A stretch of 43,137 nucleotides of DNA from Bacteroidales bacterium. Lineage in GTDB: Bacteria > Bacteroidota > Bacteroidia > Bacteroidales > UBA12170. Made by a program: the position numbers and the translations under genes. This document shows, piece after piece, positions 31,932 to 41,566 of the stretch. The stretch spans positions 1 to 43,137 of the forward strand of contig JAGGUP010000181.1 in the NCBI GenBank assembly GCA_021158405.1, read 5' to 3'. The notes beneath the pieces were generated by a model. The model saw only the letters and a list, made by a program, of their open reading frames with translations. It had not been told where the DNA came from and did not search any database. Within the stretch, counting starts at the first letter, position 1. Each line of letters begins with the position of its first letter.

Positions 31932-32564
31932 ATGATTATTACAAAAAACAAAGTCGCTGCTCTAACATATACACTTACGCTAAACAGTTACGACGGTCAA
32001 ATTATTGAAACCATTGGTAAAGAAGAAGCTGTTGAGTTTCTGTTTGGAGCCGGAAAACTTTTGCCTGCATTTGAAAATAATCTGGAAGGCAAACAAGCTG
32101 GAGATAGTTTTCGCTTTCAAATTCCTGCAGAAGAAGCTTATGGAGTTTTTAATCCGGAAGCCATCATAGAATTATCGAAAGAGATTTTTAAACGCAATGG
32201 TGAAATAAATAATGAAATCCTAATCCTTGGAAATGAAATCCCGATGATGGATAGTCATGGAAAAAGAATGACTGGGGTTGTAAAAGAAGTAAAAGAATCT
32301 GCTGTTATTATGGATTTTAATCATCCAATGGCAGGTAACGATTTGTTTTTTAAGGGCATAGTTACTCTAATAAGAGATGCGTCTTACGAAGAGTTAAATC
32401 CAGCTCATGGTTGCGGATGTGGCAGTGGTGGCGATGGACATCATCACGATGAGGATGGCGGATGTGGCTGTAGCTCAAACAAATCAGAGGGTGATGGTTG
32501 TTGCTCTACGAATGATAACCACGAAAATCACGGCGGCTACGGCGGATGTGGATGTGGAGTCTAA
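31932..32564 (+). CDS. slyD: FKBP-type peptidyl-prolyl cis-trans isomerase, SlyD-like, with Cys/His/Gly-rich C-terminal tail
   Basis: LTYTLTLNSYDGQIIETI…VEFLFGAGKLLPAFENNLEGKQAGDSF…PAEEAYG; tail HGCGCGSGGDGHHHDEDGGCGCSS…. Confidence 0.88.
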   Translation: MIITKNKVAALTYTLTLNSYDGQIIETIGKEEAVEFLFGAGKLLPAFENNLEGKQAGDSFRFQIPAEEAYGVFNPEAIIELSKEIFKRNGEINNEILILGNEIPMMDSHGKRMTGVVKEVKESAVIMDFNHPMAGNDLFFKGIVTLIRDASYEELNPAHGCGCGSGGDGHHHDEDGGCGCSSNKSEGDGCCSTNDNHENHGGYGGCGCGV

Positions 32565-32572
32565 AATAGTAT

Positions 32573-32604
32573 AAAGCAGTTCTTCTTCTAAGGCTGCTTT
32601 TTTC
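32573..32604 (+). terminator. Rho-independent terminator after slyD
   Basis: AAAGCAG…CTGCTTT stem followed by T-run. Confidence 0.6.
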
Positions 32605-32664
32605 TTTTTCAAACAATTATTTAAATCATTAGGACAATTGTTACTTTGACAATTGTTTTTCTAT

Positions 32665-32672
32665 TATTTTTG
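32665..32672 (+). promoter_or_regulatory. -7 box TATTTTTG upstream of LysM transglycosylase
   Basis: Matches TAnnTTTG, 23 nt before ATG. Confidence 0.4.
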
Positions 32673-32695
32673 CCGCTAAATAGATCTCGTACAAA

Positions 32696-34561
32696 ATGCA
32701 ATACCCTAAAATATACCTGCTTATTTTTCTGCTCATTGGAATCCTTTTTGGAGGATGTAAACAGCTTGAAAATATCAGTAAAAGAGCTGAAAAGCCAAAA
32801 CTAAAAAAAGAACAATTAACAACCCTCGCTGTTGAGCAAGAAAAATTTGTTTTAGATGATTTATCTCAAGATGAAGTCATTGACACACTTATTCAACCCA
32901 GCGCAGACAGCTTAAGCGAAGTAAATCAAGCATTCGACACCTTAGCTTTTGCTAGTTATTTTGGAAACAAGTTCAGTAGTCAAGACACCCTTTCAGAAGA
33001 TTTAAGCCTTATGACCGGTTCTGCCATTTTACAACAACTGGATAGTCTGGCCGCTCTTAAAATTTTTGATCGCTATTTTTTTCAAAAAGATACTGCTGTT
33101 TTAAATGTGTATCATTTTAAACCCGAAGAACGACCTGTTTATTCCGATTCCGTTTATGCTTTGCGTATTGCGGTTTTAAATTCACAAACACCTATCGATT
33201 TAGAATACAACAAACATGTGAAGGGTTATATAAATATGTATGCCGGAAAAGGCCGCAATCAGACTGCTCGTATGTTAGGTCTTGCCGAAATTTATTTTCC
33301 TCTGTTTGAAACAGCTCTTGACAAATATAATATTCCCTTAGAAATAAAATATTTGGCTATTGTTGAAAGTGCACTAAATCCAACCGCCGGTAGTCGTGTA
33401 GGCGCAAAAGGACTTTGGCAATTTATGTATGCAACTGGGAAAATGTATGGATTAAATCAAACATCTATGGTTGATGACCGCTTTGATCCCTATAAAGCAA
33501 CCGAAGCCGCTTGTAAATATCTGCTCGATTTGTATGCTATCTACCATGATTGGAATTTGGTTTTGGCCGCTTATAATTCAGGCCCGGGAAATGTTAACCG
33601 TGCCATTCGTCGCGCAGGTGGACTGAAAAATTATTGGGCTATTTGGCCCTTTCTTCCTCGCGAAACAAGAGGTTATATACCAGCATTTATTGCGGTGAAT
33701 TATATTTTTAATTATGCTGCGGAACACAATATTTTTCCGGAAGATCCAGGAATTTTAAGCAATCAAATAGACAGTATTACTGTTCATGATGTAATTTCTT
33801 TTGATCAGATTGCTGAGTTTATGCACTTACCTATCGAAGATGTGAGATTCCTAAACCCGGCTTATAAAGAGGGGATTATTCCAGCTGTAAATGGTCAAAA
33901 ATATGTACTTCGCCTTCCTCGTCAACATATCAACTATTTTATTGATCACGAAGATAGTTTGTATGCCTTTAAATCAAAAAGAGGGGTTGAGCGCGAAAAG
34001 TTAATGGCTAAAATCAAGGAAGCGAAACAGCGGAGTATTCATATTGTACGAAGTGGTGAAAATTTAGGTTTAATCGCTCAAAAATATAGAACATCAGTAT
34101 CTCGTCTGAAAGGATGGAACGGACTAAGAAACTCGCGAATTTATCCCGGACAAAAACTAATTGTGTACAATCCGAGAAATGCTTCTAGAACCTCAACTTT
34201 TGTAAAAAAAAATACATCATCAAGTACTTATCATCAAGTAAGATCAGGCGAAAATCTAGGCTTAATAGCCAAAAAGCACGGAATTTCGATCAGTCAAATC
34301 AGAGCTTGGAATAATATTAACGGGAATTTAATTCAGCCCGGACAAAGACTACGTGTAAAAGCAAGGAAACAAAAAGCACAAGTTGTTTCCAAAAATTCAA
34401 ATACAAAAGTCATTTACCATACGGTTAGAAAAGGCGATACGCTTTGGGATATTGCTAAAGAATATAATTCGACTGTGAATAGCATTCGGGAGCTTAATAA
34501 GTTAGGGAGTACTAGCAAGTTGAAACCCGGCCAAAAGCTCAAAGTGCAGGATCGCTCTTAA
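32696..34561 (+). CDS. Lytic transglycosylase (MltD-like lipoprotein) with three LysM repeats
   Basis: Lipobox LFGGC; SLT motifs IVESALNPTAGSRVGAKGLWQFMYATGKMYGL, LAAYNSGPGNVNRAI; three LysM units near C-terminus. Confidence 0.93.
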   Translation: MQYPKIYLLIFLLIGILFGGCKQLENISKRAEKPKLKKEQLTTLAVEQEKFVLDDLSQDEVIDTLIQPSADSLSEVNQAFDTLAFASYFGNKFSSQDTLSEDLSLMTGSAILQQLDSLAALKIFDRYFFQKDTAVLNVYHFKPEERPVYSDSVYALRIAVLNSQTPIDLEYNKHVKGYINMYAGKGRNQTARMLGLAEIYFPLFETALDKYNIPLEIKYLAIVESALNPTAGSRVGAKGLWQFMYATGKMYGLNQTSMVDDRFDPYKATEAACKYLLDLYAIYHDWNLVLAAYNSGPGNVNRAIRRAGGLKNYWAIWPFLPRETRGYIPAFIAVNYIFNYAAEHNIFPEDPGILSNQIDSITVHDVISFDQIAEFMHLPIEDVRFLNPAYKEGIIPAVNGQKYVLRLPRQHINYFIDHEDSLYAFKSKRGVEREKLMAKIKEAKQRSIHIVRSGENLGLIAQKYRTSVSRLKGWNGLRNSRIYPGQKLIVYNPRNASRTSTFVKKNTSSSTYHQVRSGENLGLIAKKHGISISQIRAWNNINGNLIQPGQRLRVKARKQKAQVVSKNSNTKVIYHTVRKGDTLWDIAKEYNSTVNSIRELNKLGSTSKLKPGQKLKVQDRS

Positions 34562-34648
34562 CTGAATTGTTTTTTGGAATGAAAATTGCCTTTACTTTGC
34601 AATCTATATTCTAAAATTATTTGTGCATCCATTTCAAAAATAAAACCT

Positions 34649-35656
34649 ATGAAAAAGTATATTTTTTATTTCTTCCTGATTTTCAGCCTTCTAAATTTTT
34701 CATCTTGCAAAGAAGACCTAAAAAACAAAAGTAAAATTGCTTCAACAGGAGGCCCTAATGAGCTACTGATTATCACCCAAAATGTTGTACAATGGGATGG
34801 TGAAATAGGCGATAGTATTCGTGCTGCATTTGGAAAAGAAATGCCTGTCTTACCAATTCAGGAAGCGGAATTTAACCTAGTAAATATCAACGAAAAATCG
34901 CTTGAAAAAAAGATGTTTAAAACGCATCATAATTTATTTATTATTGAAATAGACAAAAAATTTACAACCGCTTTTATTGAAACAAGAAAAGATTTATGGG
35001 CTTCTCCTCAGATTGTAATTAAAATAAATGCCCCTTCAAACGAAGCTTTCCTCCAAATTTTTGAAGAAAACAAAAATACTGAACTCGAGCTGTATCGGGA
35101 GAATGAGCGTACACGAATCATTAATTCCTATGCCTCAAAATTCAAAAATGTCAATGTTGTACGCGATCTAATAAAAGACTTTAATATTGAAATGAATGTT
35201 CCAAAAGGTTATAATATAGCCGTTTTAGAAAATAATTTTGCCTGGATTCGAAAAGAGACTACCACAAATTCGATGAGTATTTTGGTTTATACGTCTCCTT
35301 ATTCTGATACGAGTGATTTTAATGCTAATAAAATTAGACGCAATAGGGATTTGTTAACTCAGGTAAAAATTCCAGGCCCAACATTTGGTTCTTATCAAAA
35401 GGTATCTGATGAATATATTCCCTTGCAATGCAAAAGAATAAATTTTAATGGCCATTATGCTACGGAAATTCGTGGCTTATGGGATCTGAAAAACGATTTT
35501 ATGGGTGGCCCATTTCTATCTTACACCTTTGTGGATGAAGCTCACAGCAAAGTAATTACTGTAGATGGATTTATGTACGCTCCAAAGCAGAAAAAAGCAG
35601 TAATGTTACGCGAACTGGAAGCGATTCTTTGGTCAACAAAGCTAATTACCGACTAA
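34649..35656 (+). CDS. DUF4837-like lipoprotein
   Basis: Lipobox LNFSSC; SKIASTGGPNELLIITQNVVQWDGEIGDSIRAAFGKEMPVLPQ-type N-term; start chosen at MKKYIFYFF. Confidence 0.7.
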   Translation: MKKYIFYFFLIFSLLNFSSCKEDLKNKSKIASTGGPNELLIITQNVVQWDGEIGDSIRAAFGKEMPVLPIQEAEFNLVNINEKSLEKKMFKTHHNLFIIEIDKKFTTAFIETRKDLWASPQIVIKINAPSNEAFLQIFEENKNTELELYRENERTRIINSYASKFKNVNVVRDLIKDFNIEMNVPKGYNIAVLENNFAWIRKETTTNSMSILVYTSPYSDTSDFNANKIRRNRDLLTQVKIPGPTFGSYQKVSDEYIPLQCKRINFNGHYATEIRGLWDLKNDFMGGPFLSYTFVDEAHSKVITVDGFMYAPKQKKAVMLRELEAILWSTKLITD

Positions 35657-36423
35657 TCTTTCATCATTTTAGCAGCGACTTTAATGGTCAATTTTCGAGG
35701 CGAAAAACGCTGCATAAAAGTTAAGAATCTATTATTAGAACCATAAATGGCCAATGTTTTCTTTTTCAGCATAGCCTCAAAAGCAAATTTTGCAACGAAA
35801 AAAGACATGGGAGCTTTTCTGAATACTTTATCAAATTTGCCCATTCCTGACCTTTCCTGAAACTCACTACGTGTAGCTCCGGGGCAAACGGTAGTTACGT
35901 GCACTCCCAGCGGCTTAAGTTCATAGGCTATGGCCTCCGAAAATTGCATGACATACGCTTTGGTAGCCGCATAAACTGCAAAATTTGGAACAGGTTGAAA
36001 AGCAGCTGTTGAAGCAATATTTATAATATGGCCAAATCCATTTTCAATCATCTTTGGAGCTATTAACCGACTCAATTTGGTTAATGTAAGCATGTTCAGC
36101 GTCATCATTCTTTCCATTTTTCCAATATCTTCCTGATGAAAATCGCCGAAATCACCGAAACCAGCATTATTTACCAAAATATCAACATGTAAATTTTCCT
36201 TTTCAATATGATCCATCAAGCACTCTGCACTATCGGGCTTAGACAAATCTAATGAGATAATAAATGGATCGATAGCAAAACGTGAGCTTATTTCCTGCGC
36301 GACCAGATCGAGCATAGACTTGCGTCTGGCGACTATTATCGGTTGGTATTTTTGCTCGGCAAAAATCACCGCCAACTCGCTTCCAATACCACTTGAAGCG
36401 CCTGTTATAAGTACTGTTTTCAT
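35653..36423 (-). CDS. SDR family NAD(P)-dependent oxidoreductase
   Basis: TGASSGIGSELA, LVNNAGFGDFG, YAATKAYVMQFSEAIAYEL, VCPGATRSEF. Confidence 0.93.
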   Translation of the reverse strand: MKTVLITGASSGIGSELAVIFAEQKYQPIIVARRKSMLDLVAQEISSRFAIDPFIISLDLSKPDSAECLMDHIEKENLHVDILVNNAGFGDFGDFHQEDIGKMERMMTLNMLTLTKLSRLIAPKMIENGFGHIINIASTAAFQPVPNFAVYAATKAYVMQFSEAIAYELKPLGVHVTTVCPGATRSEFQERSGMGKFDKVFRKAPMSFFVAKFAFEAMLKKKTLAIYGSNNRFLTFMQRFSPRKLTIKVAAKMMKD

Positions 36424-36641
36424 TTGATTTATTTTTATGCAAATAACCGACAGAAATGACTAGTCGTTAATTCATTTTCATAAGAGTTGGACTCAAATAA
36501 GAGCTCGATATAAAAATACTTTAGAAGAAATTTGCGTTAATTTATTATTTAATTACTTTTTCAATTTCAAGAGAATCAGATTGATAATATTAAAACGAAG
36601 ATAATATATTTATTTGACAAATAAACCATCTAGTAAAATTA

Positions 36642-36649
36642 TATATTTG
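36642..36649 (+). promoter_or_regulatory. -7 box TATATTTG upstream of dipeptidase
   Basis: Matches TAnnTTTG; TTGAC 25 nt further upstream. Confidence 0.35.
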
Positions 36650-36689
36650 TTCTGTTCAAAAAAATCTAAATTAAAAATACACATTTATC

Positions 36690-37904
36690 ATGAAACATTT
36701 AATTGTACTAACCGGTGTTTTACTTCTTCTCATCACTTCTTGCAAAACTTCCGAAGAAAAATTGGTCGAAAAAGCATTGAAGATACATGAAAAAGCAACC
36801 ACTATTGATTCGCATACGGATACGCCTATGCTTTTCACGAGAGAAGATTTTGATGTATCTGTTAGACACGATCCTTACGAAAGCTCTACCAAAGTCGATT
36901 TTCCAAGAATGAAAGAAGGCGGTTTGGATGGCATTTTTATGGCTGTATTTATTGGTCAAGGATCACGTGATTCCTTAGGCCATGCACGTGCCAATGCAAA
37001 AGCAAATCAAATTTTCGATTCTATCTATTCGGTGGTGGGCAGAAATACCGAAATAGCCGAAATAGCACTTACTTCTGACGATATTTATTCTATTGAAAAA
37101 GAAGGGAAACGTGCTGTTTATATGGGAATTGAAAACGGATATGCCCTAGGCGGTGATTTAAGCAACGTTGAAGTTTTCTATAAGCGTGGTGCTCGCTATA
37201 TTACACTTTGTCACACCAAAAACAATGATATTTGCGATTCCAGTACCGATAGTCTTGAACACAATGGCGTTAGTCCTTTCGGAAAAACTGTAATTACAGA
37301 AATGAATCGTTTAGGCATGCTTATCGATGTTTCGCATATTTCCGACAAAGCATTTTATGATGTCATTGAACAGAGTACAGCTCCCGTAATTGCCTCACAT
37401 TCCAGCTCTCGCGTTATTTGTGATTCTCCCAGAAACTTAACAGACGAAATGCTTAAGAAGTTAGCCAAAAACGGAGGTGTAGCTCAGGTTTGTATTTTAA
37501 GTTCTTATGTAAAGAAAACGCCAACAAATCCACAAGCCGACAGTATGCGTATGGCTATTCGTGAGAAATATAAAAATTATGAGAATCTGTCGGACGATCA
37601 ACAAAAAGAAGCCGGACAAGCTTGGAGATCAATAAATAAGCTTTTTCCTCCTGTTTTAGCAACTGTGCAAGACGTTGTTGATCATATCGATCATATGGTT
37701 GAAATTGCAGGAATTGATCACGTGGGTATTGGTACTGATTTCGATGGCGGTGGCGGCGTTGATGGCTGTTTCGATGTTAGTGAACTTCCAAATATTACTA
37801 TTGAATTGGTGAGAAGAGGTTATTCCGAAGAAGAAATAATTAAAATCTGGGGAGGAAATTTTCTGCGTGTATTGAAGGCAAATGAAACGCTGGCCAGTAA
37901 ATAA
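36690..37904 (+). CDS. Membrane dipeptidase (peptidase M19) lipoprotein
   Basis: Lipobox LLITSC; TIDSHTDTP, MGIENGYALGGDLSNVEVFYKRGARYITLCHTKNND, IDVSHISDKAFYDV, ASHSSSRVI, DHVGIGTDFDGGGG. Confidence 0.94.
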   Translation: MKHLIVLTGVLLLLITSCKTSEEKLVEKALKIHEKATTIDSHTDTPMLFTREDFDVSVRHDPYESSTKVDFPRMKEGGLDGIFMAVFIGQGSRDSLGHARANAKANQIFDSIYSVVGRNTEIAEIALTSDDIYSIEKEGKRAVYMGIENGYALGGDLSNVEVFYKRGARYITLCHTKNNDICDSSTDSLEHNGVSPFGKTVITEMNRLGMLIDVSHISDKAFYDVIEQSTAPVIASHSSSRVICDSPRNLTDEMLKKLAKNGGVAQVCILSSYVKKTPTNPQADSMRMAIREKYKNYENLSDDQQKEAGQAWRSINKLFPPVLATVQDVVDHIDHMVEIAGIDHVGIGTDFDGGGGVDGCFDVSELPNITIELVRRGYSEEEIIKIWGGNFLRVLKANETLASK

Positions 37905-37911
37905 GAAATAA

Positions 37912-38048
37912 GACCTTTGTGAAACTCATTATTCGACCCGACTCTTCATTAAAATCTTCTTTATAATCCTCATTTACGAAAGTTGGCTGTGGTTTTTCAT
38001 CTGATTTTGCCTCAATTTGAATCAAAATCTTTCGTCTTGCAAAGCTCT
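37912..38048. repeat. Dispersed ~135-bp intergenic repeat, copy 1
   Basis: Aligns by eye (>80% over the first ~105 bp) with copy 2 at 41087-41233, same orientation. Confidence 0.75.
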
Positions 38049-38064
38049 TGAAATACTAAAAACA

Positions 38065-38093
38065 AAAAAAGCCCGACAAAACCGGGCTTTTTT
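38065..38093. terminator. Bidirectional rho-independent terminator between M19 gene and groES
   Basis: AAAAAAGCCCG…CGGGCTTTTTT stem between convergent genes. Confidence 0.8.
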
Positions 38094-38107
38094 GTTTTTA
38101 GATTACT

Positions 38108-38395
38108 CTAGATTTCCTCCGTTTCAACAATTTTTGCTAAAATATCGGCATAAGGAAGAAAAAGATATTTTTTTCCTTCAAACTCAACTTCTGTTCCTGC
38201 AAATTTCTTATAAAACACCGTATCACCTTCGCTAATACCAGCATTTTCAACAACTCCAATTGCAACAACTTTTGCATATTGTGGTTGTTCTTTTGCTGAA
38301 TCCGGAATAATAATTCCAGAAGCTGTTTTTTGTTCTTTTTTATCTTCTGATATGTCTAATAACACATTATCATTTAATGGCTGTAACTCTTTCAT
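38108..38395 (-). CDS. groES: Co-chaperonin GroES
   Basis: LQPLNDNVLLDISEDKKEQKTASGIIIPDSAKEQPQYAKVVAIG…GDTVFYKKFAGTEVEFEGKKYLFLPYADILAKI. Confidence 0.93.
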   Translation of the reverse strand: MKELQPLNDNVLLDISEDKKEQKTASGIIIPDSAKEQPQYAKVVAIGVVENAGISEGDTVFYKKFAGTEVEFEGKKYLFLPYADILAKIVETEEI

Positions 38396-38440
38396 ATATG
38401 TAATTTTTTATTTTGTTTTTCGATTTACAAAGTTATTATT

Positions 38441-39025
38441 TTAAGCACCAATGCCCAAAAGTAAATTTATTTTATTTTTGTCGAAACCTACAATCACTTG
38501 ACCGCTGATATCCGTTTGAGGTACTCCTTGTTGACCGCTTTTTTTCACCATTGCTTCAGCTGCTTTTTGATCTTTTGAAACATCAATATCCGTGTATTTA
38601 ATTCCATGAATATTCAAATGATTTTTAAGCGTTGTACACCAGGAACAGCTTGGAGTAGAATAAACTGTAACTCTTTTTTGAGGCTTTCCGTTTTCGCTAT
38701 TTCCTTTTGCAACATAGAGATTTCGCTCAAATACAGAGGAATAAAATTGCTCTTCATTACAGCCTTTGTATGTATTCTTGAAAACACCTTCTTCAAACGA
38801 CAAAAGGACAGGTGCAGTTGTAATTTCAAATTGAGAATGAATATCACGCACTGTTTTTACATCAGCAGAAAAAACAGCAGTTTTCTCGTCTAATGCCCTT
38901 TCAATATTATTTAGAGCACATTCGCTAACTTTCGAATCGCTTTTATAAATAAGAAGAAAAGCATTGGGATGTGCTTTTAACTTCTCTTGTAGTTTCTGAT
39001 AAGATTGAATTGGAATCGATTTCAT
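38441..39025 (-). CDS. Thioredoxin-like + glutaredoxin-like fusion protein
   Basis: N-term Trx-like fold with TTAPVLLSF cis-Pro region; C-term VTVYSTPSCSWCTTLKNHL…GVPQTDISGQVIVGFDKNKI glutaredoxin. Confidence 0.82.
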   Translation of the reverse strand: MKSIPIQSYQKLQEKLKAHPNAFLLIYKSDSKVSECALNNIERALDEKTAVFSADVKTVRDIHSQFEITTAPVLLSFEEGVFKNTYKGCNEEQFYSSVFERNLYVAKGNSENGKPQKRVTVYSTPSCSWCTTLKNHLNIHGIKYTDIDVSKDQKAAEAMVKKSGQQGVPQTDISGQVIVGFDKNKINLLLGIGA

Positions 39026-39214
39026 TTTCCTTATTTAGAAGCCCATTTTACAAGGATTGTGCCAGCACAAATAGCGGAAATTTTGGCAGACAAAATAATG
39101 TGCAGATTATTTGATGATATGCAGATGTGTATTTGTCTTGTCCTGAAATAGGTTGAACATTTACACATCGGCATATTATTCAATTTTCAAATTAGCACAT
39201 TAAAAATTACTCTC

Positions 39215-39222
39215 TACCTTTG
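39215..39222 (+). promoter_or_regulatory. -7 box TACCTTTG
   Basis: Exact TAnnTTTG, 8 nt before ATG at 39231. Confidence 0.5.
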
Positions 39223-39230
39223 CGGAAGCA

Positions 39231-39878
39231 ATGAGCAAAACCAAGAAAAAATATTATACCGTTTGGAAGGGACATAAAAGAGGCATCTACGATAGCTGGG
39301 GCGAATGTCAAAAACAAATCAAAGGCTTTGAAGGGGCTGTTTATAAATCTTTTGCTAGTTTAGAAATGGCTACTGCCGCTTTAAAAGGAAATCCTTCCGA
39401 TTTTATGAAACGCTCCACAAAGAAAGTGTATGATAAATCGGCTGCCTTTGCCATGAAATTAGGAGAAAATGAAATAGAATGGAATAGTCTTTCGGTGGAT
39501 GCCGCCTGCAGCGGGAATCCGGGTATTTTAGAATATCAGGGAGTGGATACAAAATCGGGAATTCGTCTTTTTCATCTGGGACCATTTCCTGAAGGAACAG
39601 TGAATATTGGGGAATTTCTAGCGATAATTCATGCCTTGGCATATCTCAAAAAACAAAATTCAGACTTGCCTGTTTATACCGATTCTATGACGGCTTTAAG
39701 TTGGCTTCGTAAAAAACAAATCAATACAAAATTAGTGCGATGCCAAAAAAACGAAAAGCTTTTTCAACTCGTCGATCGAGCTTTATTTTGGTTGAAAAAC
39801 AACAGCTATTCAAACAAAGTAATCAAATGGGATACAAAACAATGGGGCGAAATTCCAGCCGATTTCGGTCGTAAATAA
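39231..39878 (+). CDS. Viroplasmin-domain ribonuclease H family protein
   Basis: N-term KYYTVWKGHKRGIYDSWGECQKQIKGFEGAVYKSFASLEMA; RNase H residues VDAACSGNPG, GEFLAI, YTDSMTALSW, PADFGRK. Confidence 0.92.
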   Translation: MSKTKKKYYTVWKGHKRGIYDSWGECQKQIKGFEGAVYKSFASLEMATAALKGNPSDFMKRSTKKVYDKSAAFAMKLGENEIEWNSLSVDAACSGNPGILEYQGVDTKSGIRLFHLGPFPEGTVNIGEFLAIIHALAYLKKQNSDLPVYTDSMTALSWLRKKQINTKLVRCQKNEKLFQLVDRALFWLKNNSYSNKVIKWDTKQWGEIPADFGRK

Positions 39879-39995
39879 TCATTTGGTAGCAACACCTCCT
39901 TTAACTATCGGAACCGGAATCGTTTGCGGAAATATAGTTCAACTTAAACTTTGTTAAGTGTGGAATTATTCGGTACTTTGATGCTCGAAAATTAA

Positions 39996-41021
<1,026 letters not shown>

Positions 41022-41041
41022 TTCGGTATTCTATACTTTTC

Positions 41042-41079
41042 AAAACCTCATCTCGCATCAGCGGGATGAGGTTTTTTAT
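41042..41079 (+). terminator. Rho-independent terminator of gapA
   Basis: AAAACCTCATCTCGC-atca-GCGGGATGAGGTTTT stem (one U·G pair) plus T-run. Confidence 0.85.
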
Positions 41080-41086
41080 TTCTCGA

Positions 41087-41233
41087 GGCCTTTACAAAAC
41101 TCATTTTTGACCCAACTCTTCGTTAAAATCTTCTTCAAAATCCTCATTTACGGAAGTAAACTGTGGTTTTTCATCCGATTCCGCCTCAATTTTAAGAAAA
41201 ATAAGGAGTCTTTCAGATCAGCAAAACTAAGAA
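41087..41233. repeat. Dispersed ~135-bp intergenic repeat, copy 2
   Basis: See copy 1; minus strand reads LLIFLKIEAESDEKPQFTSVNEDFEEDFNEELGQK*. Confidence 0.75.
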
Positions 41234-41313
41234 TCTTATTTCTATTCGGGTTTCTATTTCTGCTTATTAAGTCGGCTTATTTATAATATGATTATTTGAT
41301 ATGTCTTTGTGTC

Positions 41314-41460
41314 ATGGAAAAACATGATTTACGCAATGCGAAAAAAGAGGAAAAAGAAGCATTAAGGCTTGTCGCAATAAACCTTTACAAACAAAAGAAG
41401 AGTCAAAAAGAGATAGCTATTTTATCAAACATTCACCTTAAATCCGCAACAACTTATTAA
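41314..41460 (+). pseudogene. Truncated HTH N-terminal fragment, possibly transposase (IS630-like)
   Basis: ATG…TAA reading MEKHDLRNAKKEEKEALRLVAINLYKQKKSQKEIAILSNIHLKSATTY*; stops just before the IS1380 region. Confidence 0.4.
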
Positions 41461-41472
41461 TAAAATCAGTTA

Positions 41473-41505
41473 AAATACTGTGCAAAAGTATTTTGCACAG
41501 TATTT
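41473..41505. repeat. Perfect 15-bp-arm inverted repeat upstream of transposase
   Basis: AAATACTGTGCAAAA-gta-TTTTGCACAGTATTT; extends to GTTA…TAAC with one-base bulge (41469-41508). Confidence 0.85.
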
Positions 41506-41566
41506 AACCGTATAATTATATCACTTATTTTAGTGCTACTAAACAAACCAAAATAGCGATAAAATT

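Noticed and set aside
31790-32008. 72-aa ORF before slyD
   Set aside because: Overlaps the slyD start in another frame, no homology pattern, K/R/N-rich random-looking composition.
37840-38025. 61-aa minus-strand ORF as a real gene
   Set aside because: Overlaps the M19 3' end and repeat copy 1; copy 2 does not preserve the same frame through its end, so it is better treated as a repeat.
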